Source of the DNA: an uncultured Phaeodactylibacter sp. | GTDB lineage: Bacteria > Bacteroidota > Bacteroidia > Chitinophagales > Saprospiraceae | DNA: 64,000 nt | Assembly: GCA_913057245.1 (NCBI GenBank) | Contig: CAJXNH010000012.1 | Span: 34,941-98,940 of the forward strand | Reading direction: 5' to 3' | Shown here: one piece after another, positions 27,210-36,161 of the stretch | Layout: every line of letters starts with the position of its first letter | Position numbering within the stretch: the first letter of the stretch is position 1 | Notes under the pieces: model-generated | What the model saw: only the letters and a program-made list of their open reading frames with translations | What the model was told of the DNA's origin: nothing | The model's database searches: none | Translations under genes and position numbers: made by a program

Positions 27210-27464
27210 ATGAACTTACAAGCTGAAAAATTACAGCTCATTGAATGGTTGGTAAGCCTACAAGATCATCATGTAGTAAAGAGATTGTTGGAAGTACAGC
27301 GCAGCAGCAAAGCTAATCCTGAAGTAGCCATTCCCGGGCTGCCGGTTACTACTGAAGAAACAGATACTAGTATAGCAGAAGCTGAAGAGCAAATAGCCAG
27401 AGGCGAGTATTATACTATTGACCAAGTCAAAAGTCAGGCTGCACAATGGCTCAATACAAAGTAA
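27210..27464 (+). CDS. Antitoxin-like protein of a decayed RelE/ParE-type module
   Basis: 84 residues beginning MNLQAEKLQLIEWLVSLQD, a start I associate with short Bacteroidota antitoxins paired with RelE/ParE toxins; the C-terminus IAEAEEQIARGEYYTIDQVKSQAAQWL fits the toxin-wrapping tail of such proteins. The gene overlaps the start of a toxin-like frame that stops after 16 codons, so the antitoxin is probably orphaned. Family assignment by pattern only. Confidence 0.65.
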   Translation: MNLQAEKLQLIEWLVSLQDHHVVKRLLEVQRSSKANPEVAIPGLPVTTEETDTSIAEAEEQIARGEYYTIDQVKSQAAQWLNTK

Positions 27465-27496
27465 TTATCACAGGTCAGGTCGTGAATAAATACTAA
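27446..27496 (+). pseudogene. Stub of a RelE/ParE-like toxin gene (16 codons)
   Basis: An ATG overlapping the antitoxin's 3' end by 19 bp begins MAQYKVIITGQVVNKY and then a TAA. The first nine residues look like the start of a RelE/ParE toxin, and 1-20 bp overlap is the usual antitoxin-toxin layout. The rest of the toxin is missing; no toxin-like sequence was found downstream before the nucleotidyltransferase. Confidence 0.55.
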
Positions 27497-27557
27497 GCAG
27501 ACAAACAGGGAACTCTGTTTCATATGTTCCATGTTACTTGCTTTAGAAAGAGAAGAA

Positions 27558-28619
27558 ATGACCTATCAAGACCTTCAATCTAACCCTGACCTTTTACTCT
27601 ACGACTGCATCACCGGCAGCCGCGCCTACGGTACCGATTTGCCCACCTCCGACACCGATATCCGCGGTGTCTTCATCCTCCCCCAAGCCGAGTTCTACGG
27701 CCTGCACTACACCCCGCAGCTGTCGGACGAGACCAACGACACGATCTACTACGAGCTCGGCCGCTTCGTAGAACTGCTGGCCAAGAACAACCCCAATATG
27801 CTGGAGCTGCTCGCCACCCCACCGGCCTGCATCCGCTACCGTCACCCCATCATGGACCACCTGACACCCGAGCTCTTCCTCTCCAAAAAGTGCAAAGACA
27901 CCTTTGGCGGCTACGCCTACGCACAGATCAAAAAAGCCCGGGGGCTGAATAAGAAAATCGTCAACCCTATGCCCCGGGAGCGGCAGACGCCTTTGGACTT
28001 CTGCTACGTGCTCAGGGGCAACGGCTCCGTCCCCCTCCGGCAGTGGTTGGACGACAATGGGCTGGAGCAGTCCCGCTGCGGCCTCTCTGCCATCCCACAC
28101 TTCCGGGAGGTCTACGCCATTCATTATGATCCTACCGGTAATTTTGGCTACGCCGGCATCCTCCGCAAGCCCACCTCCAATGATTTATCGCTGAGCAGCA
28201 TCCCCAAAGGCGCGCCCATCCTTGGCTACCTCCACTTCAACAAGGACGGCTACGCCACTTACTGCAAAGACTACAAAGCTTACTGGAACTGGGTGGAAGA
28301 GCGCAACGAAGCCCGCTACCAAACCAACCTGGCTCACGGCGCCGAGTACGATTCCAAAAACATGATGCACACCTATCGCCTGCTGGAGATGGGCATCGAG
28401 ATCCTGCGTGAGGGGGTGATCCGCGTGCGCCGGCCAAACCGGGCCGAGCTGCTGGACATTCGCCGGGGGAAGTACGATTACGATACCCTGCTCGGCATGG
28501 CAGAAGATAAAATGGCGGAATTGGAGGAGGCTTACGCCCAAAGTACGCTGCCGCCGGCGGTGGATATGGAGCGGGTGAATGGGGTTTTGGTAGAAATTAG
28601 AGGGCAGTGGTATAGATGA
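27558..28619 (+). CDS. Nucleotidyltransferase of the DNA polymerase beta superfamily (YcgL/COG3541-like)
   Basis: 353 residues from the ATG at 27558 (an ATG nine codons upstream is possible). The catalytic pattern is present at the N-terminus: ITGSRAYGTDLPTSDTDIRGVF, i.e. GSxxxG...DxDxxG. The later FCYVLR, KKARGLNKKIVNP and HTYRLLEMGIEILREG segments match predicted nucleotidyltransferases of this group. Substrate unknown; relatives occur near defence and toxin-antitoxin genes. GC content is visibly higher than in the neighbouring TA remnants. Confidence 0.82.
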   Translation: MTYQDLQSNPDLLLYDCITGSRAYGTDLPTSDTDIRGVFILPQAEFYGLHYTPQLSDETNDTIYYELGRFVELLAKNNPNMLELLATPPACIRYRHPIMDHLTPELFLSKKCKDTFGGYAYAQIKKARGLNKKIVNPMPRERQTPLDFCYVLRGNGSVPLRQWLDDNGLEQSRCGLSAIPHFREVYAIHYDPTGNFGYAGILRKPTSNDLSLSSIPKGAPILGYLHFNKDGYATYCKDYKAYWNWVEERNEARYQTNLAHGAEYDSKNMMHTYRLLEMGIEILREGVIRVRRPNRAELLDIRRGKYDYDTLLGMAEDKMAELEEAYAQSTLPPAVDMERVNGVLVEIRGQWYR

Positions 28620-28774
28620 CTTTCGATACCACCCTCAGCGAAAGATAATAGAGCAATTAGAAATCTGAGCTGATGGAGACCTGGAATTCGCTTTAAACCG
28701 AAGAATATGTTCAAAGAACTCGAATTGCAAGGGTTGTGCAATACGGCTGAGTATGCCATCACTTACGGTAAAAG

Positions 28775-31277
28775 CTACTTTAGCATCCTGATCTCGTTCT
28801 TTAAAGCCCGCTCAAAGGTAGGCAAATGCGTGATAAAAAAATCGTTCATTGCAGGCCAGTCTTCCTCCCGTGCGAGGCTAAGCCCATCATTCTGATACTT
28901 GATACGGCTCATTTTTTTGTCGGACAGCCGCTCCCAGCCTAATGGGTGTCCGAAAACAGCCTCGATGGCTGACTTCCTGCCAAATAGCTGATCAAAATAG
29001 CGCTTATTCCGTGATTTGTCGGATGAACCAATGGTTAACTCCAAACGGGCGAAAGTATTTGCTATAACAAAGGTAAAGGAGAGGCCGCTTACTCCCGCGC
29101 CTGTACTTAGCCAGTGATCCTTAGTGGGGTTGACGTTTGCGAATAGCTCAGTTCCTTCGATTAGGGGTAACAACTGTCGCCAATACCTTCGGCGTAGGCT
29201 GAACCGGCTGGGCGCTGTTTTGTCTTCTGGCGTGGCGTACTTGATGAGTAGTTCTTCTTCCAGATCAAAGCGCGTGAGCAGCTTCTTTAATACCCGAAAT
29301 TTACTGCTACTATCTATATTGCTTTCAATGAAATAGCCATTTGTCAATTCCTGTGGAGTTCTGAATTCGTTTGGATTCTGACTGATTTTTAGAATTTCAC
29401 CTTGTGCCAGTATAAGCTGTGGGTTTTGCTCGAATAGTTTAGCTATGACATGGAAGTATATCTGCGCGACGTGATACTGTTCTACTTTGGTGTCTTCAAA
29501 AATAAAGTACTCAAGCTTCCGGTTACGTGGGGATTCGGCCTCAAAGATGTTTTGCTCTTCCGTTTGTTCCGCAGTTGGAAGATCGACTTGCGGCGATGGC
29601 CAAATATCGAGGAAGCGCTCGATGATGAGCTGAAGGCGTCTTTTGTAGGTGTCCACGTCCCAGTGGTCAATCTCTTTTAGGTACTGATTGAGCCACAGCC
29701 GACTGTACTGATAGCCCTGCTCGCCGCCCTTGGTATTCATGTGTTTTTTCTCCTGAAATCGTTTATTGCCCAGCGCACCATTATTGCCCGACAGCGTTAG
29801 GTTGGCAATTGTATGCAGGTATTTCTGGCTAAATAACAGGTAGGATTCTTCGGATAAATCCTCCCGCCAGGCTTCGTGCGGAGTGCGCGGGAAGATGTGC
29901 TCAACGGTAATGTGCTCATTGTTGGTATCGACGAATTCCCGATTATTATGGTTCTCGAGGAGCTCAAAAAGGTAGTTACGATTCTTGTTTTTGATGTTGT
30001 ACAGGTCGCGATCCTGAAGGGCATTACGGACTTCTTCGTCTGTAGGGAAGCGGGAGTTCCCCCGTTTCTTGAGCAGCGCTACGGCTACGGAGTCGTAGTA
30101 TTCTTCGGTATCTACGTCGGCGTAAAGCGTCATAAATACTTTGTTGAGGGCATTCGTAGGGAGGCCCACGATGAAGCGCCGCCAGACATAACTCTGTACC
30201 AGTTTGAGTATTTCCAGCAACTGAGGTGTTTCGAGCCGCCCGTTTTCCACGTCTTCAAATAGCTGCAGTAGAAAAGGATAGACTACGTTGATTTCCAGCG
30301 TCTTGATACGGAGCAATGCTCTCCGGATCGCTACATCCTCTTCTACCTCCGGGTTGACAAACTTGCGGTAGTGCATCGCTAAAGACTTCATGTCTTCCAG
30401 GTCTTGCATGTAGACTGAATCTTGTTTGTGAGGGTAGCGCTTTTTGAACTCGTGATAGACCTTGCTTTTATTGGGAATCTTCTTGTTGCGCAAGGTTAAA
30501 TAATCGCGAATAAAATCGGATACCAGCGATTTCTGCCGGGTCAGATCACGGGCGTTTTCTTCAATGGGGTTCCAGATGCGGGCAAAGAGGCGTTGCTGTT
30601 CGGCAGGCTCCAGGTCCATGAGGATGAAATTCCGGATCAGGTCCGACTGAGTCAGGTCCAGGCCCGTGGAGTTTAGGCTCTCGAAAATGCGTTGTGGATC
30701 GTCCTTGCCTCGCTCCAGCGAGATTTCCACGAAGATAAGGCGCTGTAAGCCTTCCAGAATGGTACCGAAGTTATCCGCGTTGATCCGGCTACGGAAGTAC
30801 CGGAAGTTCTCTGTCACATTAGAGAAGCCCAGCCCTTTCTCTGTCTCCAGCAGGATGGCTTGAAAAGCTGCTCCGTTAGCATCCGTTTGCTTGAGCTTGA
30901 GCTTGTGGGCTTCCCGCTCAGCGTACTGATTGGTCAGATAGAGGTTCATGATACGCTCAAGCCTCTTTCTCCTTCCCCGCCTGCTTGGCGAAGCGGTGTA
31001 ACGCAGCATATAGGATATTAACAGTAGTAAGCCTTTGCTGACCGTCGATGATCACCAACTCCTTGACCGACCCAGTAGTGAAGGCATTCTCATACACGAA
31101 TACGATACTCCCAATGAAGTGTGTCCCTTTTTCGGCTTTGCCGATTGCAAGAATGTCATCGAGCAACTGCTTGCATTCACTCGTGGTCCAGTCGTAATTG
31201 CGCTGGTACACCGGAATGACGAATTGCACCTCCTGGCTCTTGAGGAAATCGTTGATCGGTAATTCGTTAGCTTTCAT
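28775..31277 (-). pseudogene. DUF262-DUF1524-DUF4268 (GmrSD-like) nuclease, frameshifted
   Basis: Read from 31277, the N-terminal DUF262 domain contains IPVYQRNYDW and the hallmark VIIDGQQRLTT (nucleotide-binding DGQQR). That frame ends at 30957 (AGKEKEA). The rest continues in another frame with RLERIMNLYLTNQY, so a 1-nt loss (or +2) near 30965-30975 splits one ~830-residue protein. The second part has the DUF1524 HNH-type motif (ITVEHIFPRTPHE ... HTIANLTLSGNNGALGNKRF) and a C-terminal DUF4268 domain (GAGVSGLSFTFVIANTFARLEL). The family acts as modification-dependent restriction or phage defence. The frameshift may be mutation or sequencing error. Confidence 0.82.
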
Positions 31278-31328
31278 GTTTGGTATTTAAAAGATTGTGT
31301 TGGGATTTCACCTTTTTGGGTTGCATTT

Positions 31329-31575
31329 GCTAAATATAACGCAAAATGCCCTGCCCTGCAATGCCGCTTTACTGGAGTTACCAATATTAATTCCAGGCAT
31401 AAGCACAAAACAGAAAACCCGCCAAACATGCGCATTCCGGTGAAACCAGAAGAGGCGAGGCGGGTTTTGATGGCTCAAATATACTGGTTTATACAATAAG
31501 CGCAAGTTGACCACATTGCCGTCATTTATGAGAAAGGATGAAGCGTTTAGAATCCTCAGTTGAAGGAGAATATGA
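31329..31575. repeat. ~245-bp repeated upstream element, copy A
   Basis: Highly similar to 35780-36028 (long identical runs, scattered substitutions). Relative to the minus-strand gene it precedes, it carries a terminator-like hairpin (31414-31423 with 31459-31468, T-rich tail) followed by a promoter. Amino-acid-changing differences between copies argue against coding. Confidence 0.8.
31331..31361 (-). promoter_or_regulatory. Promoter inside repeat copy A
   Basis: On the minus strand: TTG (31361-31359), a 20-nt spacer and TATATTTA (31338-31331), one base from the TAnnTTTG consensus. It would give a ~45-nt leader for the DUF262 gene at 31277. Confidence 0.5.
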
Positions 31576-31624
31576 AATTTGCTATCTTGATTTATGATGT
31601 AGGATTAAGACCAAAAAATAGAGT

Positions 31625-31860
31625 ATGGTAGCTGACCAAAAAATTAGAAAGGAAATTAGGGCTAGAGTAGAAAAATACCCTCTGAAAAGCTTGAAAGCTT
31701 GCTGGAATACGTTAAGGAGTTGGAATTGTCAGATAAGTCATCAGAGCATAGTGTGCTCAGGTATTTTGGTGCCTGGAGTGATATGGATGATGAACTTTTT
31801 GAAGAGTTCACAGCGCGTCTGCCGGAGAAAAGACTACAGGAATCAAGAGCGCACGACTGA
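31625..31860 (+). pseudogene. Antitoxin-like gene with a one-base frameshift
   Basis: Frame one gives MVADQKIRKEIRARVEK; after an A5 run at 31671-31675 the sensible frame shifts to SEKLESLLEYVKELE...HSVLRYFGAWSDMDDELFEEFTARLPEKR and ends at 31860. Adding one A restores a continuous 78-residue protein that looks like an antitoxin of a VapBC-type module (helical N-terminus, acidic toxin-binding tail). No PIN toxin follows: after ~100 bp the sequence becomes the hsdS remnant. Confidence 0.6.
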
Positions 31861-31968
31861 AAATGGATAAAGAAAATCGCCTTTGATGGGGAAAGCCGGA
31901 CTACGACAAGCCGGTCTTTATTGCTTTTGTCTGTATGTGTGGGTGGTATTACAAATAAACCTTCAGCA

Positions 31969-32108
31969 CTACACCCCAGACACCACCGCCCGCACCCAAA
32001 CCCCCAACACCACGTCCCGCCGCCCGGCCGCATCCTCCAATGCCGTGCACAAACCCAGCAATTCCTCCACCGCCCGCACGATGGCGTGCTGCTCGGGGAG
32101 GGGCAGGG
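31969..32108 (-). pseudogene. Orphan 3' end of a type I specificity gene (hsdS remnant)
   Basis: About 45 codons ending in TAG, nearly identical to the 3' end of the intact hsdS at 36968: EQHAIV.AVEELLGLCTAL, EDAAGRRDVVLG and a closing WVRAVV segment. The rest of the gene is absent. It is the second copy of the hsdS end in the same orientation, ~5 kb away. Confidence 0.85.
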
Positions 32109-32311
32109 CAGTGTTTCAAAGGCCGTAAGCCCGCTGCTCAAGCGCGCATCGACGAGCAATCTGCTCCGCTAACTTTTCGAAGTCAGTATAGACTTTTCGC
32201 ACCGCCTGTATATGGGCGCCTATTGCCCCGTCAGCAGGCTTGAGGAGGAAAACCCTTGTCGGGCTGCTTCTGCTGTACAGTTTCCCACTGTGTGGCAGGT
32301 TCGCCGCTGCC

Positions 32312-32360
32312 TCGCCCCAACCCATCGTCTGGCTACAGTCCATCCGATGGGTTGGGGCGA
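32312..32360. repeat. Perfect 16-bp inverted repeat
   Basis: tcgccccaacccatcg at 32312-32327 and its exact complement at 32345-32360, separated by 17 nt. No T-run on either side, so not a standard terminator. Could be an element end, a recombination site or a REP-type hairpin. Confidence 0.7.
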
Positions 32361-32489
32361 TAGCTATTCGATAAAAGTACGAACCACTTTTATTGGGTAG
32401 GCCGCTTTTGAAAAACGTTTTTGCTTTTCAGCATCTTAGGTTGCCTCGAAAAGGGTTGTTTTGCTTCCGTCAGAGACGGGTGGGTGGTC

Positions 32490-32513
32490 GTATGGAGTCC
32501 GGAGACTGCATAC
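32490..32513. repeat. REP-like hairpin
   Basis: A 10-bp stem with one mismatch (gtatggagtc with gactgcatac) around a 4-nt loop, in gene-free DNA upstream of the peptidase stop. Confidence 0.4.
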
Positions 32514-32580
32514 ATCTTTAAGCTAAAGGAAGAACATTTTGGACATTGGAGCAGGTAGGATTTAATTAGGAATCAATCCC

Positions 32581-33189
32581 TCACCAGTTCCATATCTCCC
32601 AAACGTAAGGTGCACTATCCACTTCCATACGACAGCGCTCAGCATAAGCAGTCCAATTTTTCGGCTGAGTATGATTGATGGGCACATCAAAATGTACAGG
32701 GTCCTGCTTTCTGAAATCACCACCCCATCTGATTGACTTATCCGTCCTTACCGCATCGATAAAGTCTGAGATGGCAGCAGGCAGCTGGTCCAAGTTACTT
32801 CTCCTCAGGTCCTCTGAGAAATACTTCTTCCCGTTGTAGCGGATATTGACGTCTATGGCGTAGCCGACAAGATGATTTGACCGGCTTGCAGGATTGACAA
32901 CCGCCCTGTCTACTTTTTGCCCCTGCTTGCGATAGCTTTGGTTAACCACTAAGGTGACATGCTGAGCAGCAGCGTAGGCTTCTAGCCGGCTCAGTGCTTC
33001 CTCAAAGCCCTTATGTACCAATATCTGTTGCCCTCTAAATCCCTTTATATGTTCCGACTTAAACGCAACAAGGGTTTCCATCTTGCCGGTGTTGAGATGG
33101 GTATAAAACTGATTGTGAAAATATACGTACCAAACTGCTGCAACCGAAAACAGTAGTACTGCCAGAACCCTGTACCCCTTTTTTCCCAT
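32581..33189 (-). CDS. Membrane-anchored M15-family peptidase (D-Ala-D-Ala carboxypeptidase / endolysin-like)
   Basis: 202 residues with an N-terminal signal anchor (~6-24) and an M15 peptidase domain. Zinc-ligand motifs: RSNHLVGYAIDVN (His and Asp) and DPVHFDVP (His). The neighbouring SYRKQG segment also fits the VanY/L-Ala-D-Glu endopeptidase group, which cleaves peptidoglycan peptides in the periplasm. It lies alone between island remnants and the TPR gene; whether it is island cargo or a resident gene is unclear. Confidence 0.85.
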   Translation of the reverse strand: MGKKGYRVLAVLLFSVAAVWYVYFHNQFYTHLNTGKMETLVAFKSEHIKGFRGQQILVHKGFEEALSRLEAYAAAQHVTLVVNQSYRKQGQKVDRAVVNPASRSNHLVGYAIDVNIRYNGKKYFSEDLRRSNLDQLPAAISDFIDAVRTDKSIRWGGDFRKQDPVHFDVPINHTQPKNWTAYAERCRMEVDSAPYVWEIWNW

Positions 33190-33248
33190 ATGATTCTCTT
33201 TTGCTTAACTCGACCTCTTATACTAAAGATATACAACAGAGCTGCATA

Positions 33249-35765
33249 TTACTCTTTGGGTCCCCCATACAACACCCCAATCGGATACCGCTCAAAAAAC
33301 GCCCCCTCGCCCAGCTCCCGCCGCTCTCGTCCGATATGCTGCTCAAACTGCGCTTTGAAATCCGCGTAAGACTCGAATGTAGGGCGCTCTTCTTCCAGGA
33401 ACTTCATAAGCTGCTCCGTAAGGGCACCCGCCGCCATCTTGACGGCATAACCTGACAAGGCCCCGGTGAAAGGAACGGCGACCGGAGGTAAACCCGGCAC
33501 AGCAAGGCTTGCACCAAAGCCAATAGCGTACGAAAGGCTATCAGAAATCACCGCCCCTGCCCCGGTTTTGATGACAGAAGATTGGGAATCCGTCAACTGC
33601 TTTTCCGTATCCTGATGGGTGAGGAGCATGTAGAAATCCAGCATAATGCGCTCGTAGTCGGAAAGCTGTGCTTCGCTGAAGAAAAACGCGTTGAACAACT
33701 GATACTGCTCCACCTCAAACTGCCCGGCCTTGATCAACTCCCCCAGCCCCTGCTCGGCTTTACCGGCTTCTGCCATACGCAGCAGGCGCTCAAAAGCTGC
33801 CCGCAGCTCCGTATCCTCATACTGATCGAGCCGCTTGTCTACGATTTTTTTGGTTAGCTTGGGGGCAGACTGTACCGTAGGCTGTAGCTTGTCTTCGAAG
33901 AGCTGGTCAAAAGTACGGTAGTTGAGCTCTTCCAGTATTTTATCATTGATGCGTTGCTGGTCTTCCGGGCGGATTTTCCAGAGCTGGTGGTAATAGGGCT
34001 GGGCTTTGGGATTGGCAATGCGGAGCTTCTTGCCGGTCTTTACCCCCTTGGCAGCATAGCGGAAATCAGCAATCCCCTCAGTGAGCTCAAAGTACTGGGC
34101 TACGTGGAAGAAAGGCTTCCAGAACTGCGGCTCGTCTAAATCTAAGTACACCGTGGATAGACCTTCTGTAAAACGTTGCTCTTTTGCTTCCCGCTTGAGC
34201 AGGGCTTTAACCTTTTTGGTTCTGCGATCATAGTTTTTTAGCACTCGGCACACCCATACCGCCATATAAGCCGCAGGCAGGTATTGTTCTTCCACCCGCT
34301 CAAAACAGATCAGCGCTTTTTCGTATTCCTCCGTAAAAACAAAGAGTTGGCCAGCGTAGTAGCATTGTAACACGCCCTCTGTATCCAGGCGCTGTGCACC
34401 ACCGCTAAGCCGCTGCCAAAAGGTAGGCTTGGGTTGCAAATACGTAGCCGCTATTTCTAAAGCGGGCTCCAGATAAGGGGCCTCCGGCTCATGAAAGTCA
34501 TAACAAGCTTGCAGCTGATAGTAGGCAATCATCAAGTCTAACCCTTCCTTTTCGCTTTGGCTTTGGTTCAGATACCTGAGCGCAACGGAGGGGTCTCCCA
34601 TGAAGTAGTGGATTATACCAAGCCATAATTGCCACTGCGCTTTGGAACCCAAAGGTTTTTTTTGGGTTAGGCTTTGCCATGTGATATAGGCATGCAGGGG
34701 TGTTGAATTTTCCAGCGTAGTTTGAAAATACTTTGACCAACGCAAATACTGCGACTCCGGCATATAGGTACGAATGATACGGTGGGAGAAGAAGGGATGA
34801 GTCTGAAGCTTAGAAAAAACTACGAAACAGTTATAAGCAACGACAACTTGACCTAAGCTCTCAGCCCGAATGAAGCAGCGGGCGGCTTGGGAGCCTTCCT
34901 GAAGGTTATCATAAACAATGCCCAGCCCGTTCCAAGGGTAGGCGGAGTTGGGGTCTAACTCAATGGCCTTTCGGAAGGCTTCGATGGCTTTGTCGTAGTC
35001 TTTGAGGTCGTCGTAAACATTGCCTAGCCCGTACCAAGGGGTGGCGTTTTCTGGGTCTAGCTCAATGGCCTTTCGGTAGGCTTCGATGGCTTTGTCGTAG
35101 TCTTTGAGGTCTTTGTAAACATTGCCCAGCCCGTTCCAAGGGGCTGCGTAGTCTGGGTCTAGCTCAATGGCCTTTCGGAAGGCTTCGATGGCTTTGTCGT
35201 AGTCTTTGAGGTTGGCGTAAACATTGCCCAGCCCGTTCCAAGGGGTGGCGTAGTCTGGGTCTAGCTCAATGGCCTTTCGGAAGGCTTCGATGGCTTTGTC
35301 GTAGTCTTTGAGGTCGTCGTAAACATTGCCCAGCCCGTTCCAAGGGATGGCGTTTTCTGGGTCTAGCTCAATGGCCTTTCGGTAGGCTTCGATGGCTTTG
35401 TCGTAGTCTTTGAGGTCGTCGTAAACAATGCCCAGCCCGTTCCAAGGGGCTGCGTAGTCTGGGTCTAGCTCAATGGCTTTTCGGAAGGCTTCGATGGCTT
35501 TGTCGTAGTCTTTGAGGTCATAGTAAACTGCGCCTAGCCTATGCCAAGCCCAAGCATCCCCCTCATCAACATCCAAAGCCTGCTCGCAGTAGCCCTTAGA
35601 CTCTTCCAGCCTACCCAACCGCCAGCAAGCACTAGCCCGCCCTACCCAAGCATCGACATAACCATCATCCAGTTCCGTGGCTTTTTGATAAGCAGCCCCC
35701 GCCGCTTCGTAGTCTTCGGCTTCGTACAAGCGCTCACCTTCCTGATAGTAGTCCTCCGCTGTCAT
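33249..35765 (-). CDS. TPR-repeat protein with near-identical repeats and a hydrophobic C-terminal region
   Basis: 838 residues from the ATG at 35765, just after the promoter in repeat copy B (the frame stays open to 35888 but that part is the repeat itself). After two diverged TPRs come six 34-residue units built on DLKDYDKAIEAFRKAIELDP, encoded by 102-bp repeats. The middle (~350-650) is helical and TPR-like. Near the C-terminus a glycine/alanine/proline-rich hydrophobic stretch (YAIGFGASLAVPGLPPVAVPFTGAL) may insert in a membrane. No named family; the position in a defence-type island suggests, but does not show, a conflict role. Confidence 0.8.
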   Translation of the reverse strand: MTAEDYYQEGERLYEAEDYEAAGAAYQKATELDDGYVDAWVGRASACWRLGRLEESKGYCEQALDVDEGDAWAWHRLGAVYYDLKDYDKAIEAFRKAIELDPDYAAPWNGLGIVYDDLKDYDKAIEAYRKAIELDPENAIPWNGLGNVYDDLKDYDKAIEAFRKAIELDPDYATPWNGLGNVYANLKDYDKAIEAFRKAIELDPDYAAPWNGLGNVYKDLKDYDKAIEAYRKAIELDPENATPWYGLGNVYDDLKDYDKAIEAFRKAIELDPNSAYPWNGLGIVYDNLQEGSQAARCFIRAESLGQVVVAYNCFVVFSKLQTHPFFSHRIIRTYMPESQYLRWSKYFQTTLENSTPLHAYITWQSLTQKKPLGSKAQWQLWLGIIHYFMGDPSVALRYLNQSQSEKEGLDLMIAYYQLQACYDFHEPEAPYLEPALEIAATYLQPKPTFWQRLSGGAQRLDTEGVLQCYYAGQLFVFTEEYEKALICFERVEEQYLPAAYMAVWVCRVLKNYDRRTKKVKALLKREAKEQRFTEGLSTVYLDLDEPQFWKPFFHVAQYFELTEGIADFRYAAKGVKTGKKLRIANPKAQPYYHQLWKIRPEDQQRINDKILEELNYRTFDQLFEDKLQPTVQSAPKLTKKIVDKRLDQYEDTELRAAFERLLRMAEAGKAEQGLGELIKAGQFEVEQYQLFNAFFFSEAQLSDYERIMLDFYMLLTHQDTEKQLTDSQSSVIKTGAGAVISDSLSYAIGFGASLAVPGLPPVAVPFTGALSGYAVKMAAGALTEQLMKFLEEERPTFESYADFKAQFEQHIGRERRELGEGAFFERYPIGVLYGGPKE
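34950..35560. repeat. Tandem 102-bp repeats (six units) within the TPR gene
   Basis: The phrase tcgatggctttgtcgtagtc recurs every 102 bp (34981, 35083, and so on to 35491), differing by few bases between units. Each unit encodes one 34-residue TPR. Confidence 0.9.
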
Positions 35766-35779
35766 AGGGTATAGCTTTG

Positions 35780-36028
35780 CCCTAAATATAATGCAAAATG
35801 CCCTGCCCTGCAATGCCGCTTTATTGGAGCTACCAATATTAATTCCAGGCACAGGCACAAAAACAGAAAATCCGCCAAACATGCGCATTCCGGCAAAACC
35901 GAAAGAGGCGAGGCGGGTTTTGATAATGCAAAAATGCTGTTATATACGGATAAGTGCAAGTTGGCTATAATGCCGTACTCTGCAAAAGAGGATCAGGCGG
36001 ATAGAAATCCGAATTTAGGCGAATATGA
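35780..36028. repeat. ~245-bp repeated upstream element, copy B
   Basis: Second copy of the element at 31329-31575, again directly upstream of a minus-strand gene (the TPR gene). It keeps the hairpin (one G-T pair instead of G-C) and the promoter. To its right lie the BrnT module and hsdS, as a TA remnant and hsdS tail lie right of copy A. Confidence 0.8.
35783..35813 (-). promoter_or_regulatory. Promoter inside repeat copy B
   Basis: Minus strand: TTG (35813-35811), 20-nt spacer, TATATTTA (35790-35783). Transcription would begin roughly 10-15 nt before the TPR start codon, which fixes that start at 35765. Confidence 0.5.
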
Positions 36029-36161
36029 AAAAAATGGATTGCAATTAATCACTTATTACGCGATCAACAGTGGGCTGGACTGGTTAGGAATTTGTAAATT
36101 TAGGTGTTTGCTTGTTTTATAGTGTACCATCAAGTGCAATTACCGAAAAACCAGCTAAATC

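Larger units (their letters stand above)
31871..32580. other. ~700-bp stretch without an intact gene (remnants and hairpins)
   Basis: This stretch holds the orphan hsdS tail (31969-32108), a minus-strand protein-like tail ending at 32116 (TRVFLLKPADGAIGAHI...) that I cannot name, a 16-bp perfect inverted repeat (32312-32360) and a second hairpin (32490-32513). No full gene. Confidence 0.6.

Noticed and set aside
28707..28895. 62-codon plus-strand frame starting MFKELELQGL
   Set aside because: More than half lies antisense to the DUF262 gene; the first ~25 residues look protein-like but nothing supports a gene.
31294..31312. tgtgttgggattt next to repeat copy A, resembling the MITE end
   Set aside because: Only part of the end matches and no second end or target duplication was found nearby.
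32116..32343. Minus-strand tail TRVFLLKPADGAIGAHI... next to the hsdS remnant
   Set aside because: Protein-like composition but no family recognised and no plausible start; mentioned only as possible debris.
35970..36122. Short plus-strand frame starting MPYSAKEDQADRNPN in repeat copy B
   Set aside because: The matching part of copy A is not open, so the shared sequence is not coding.
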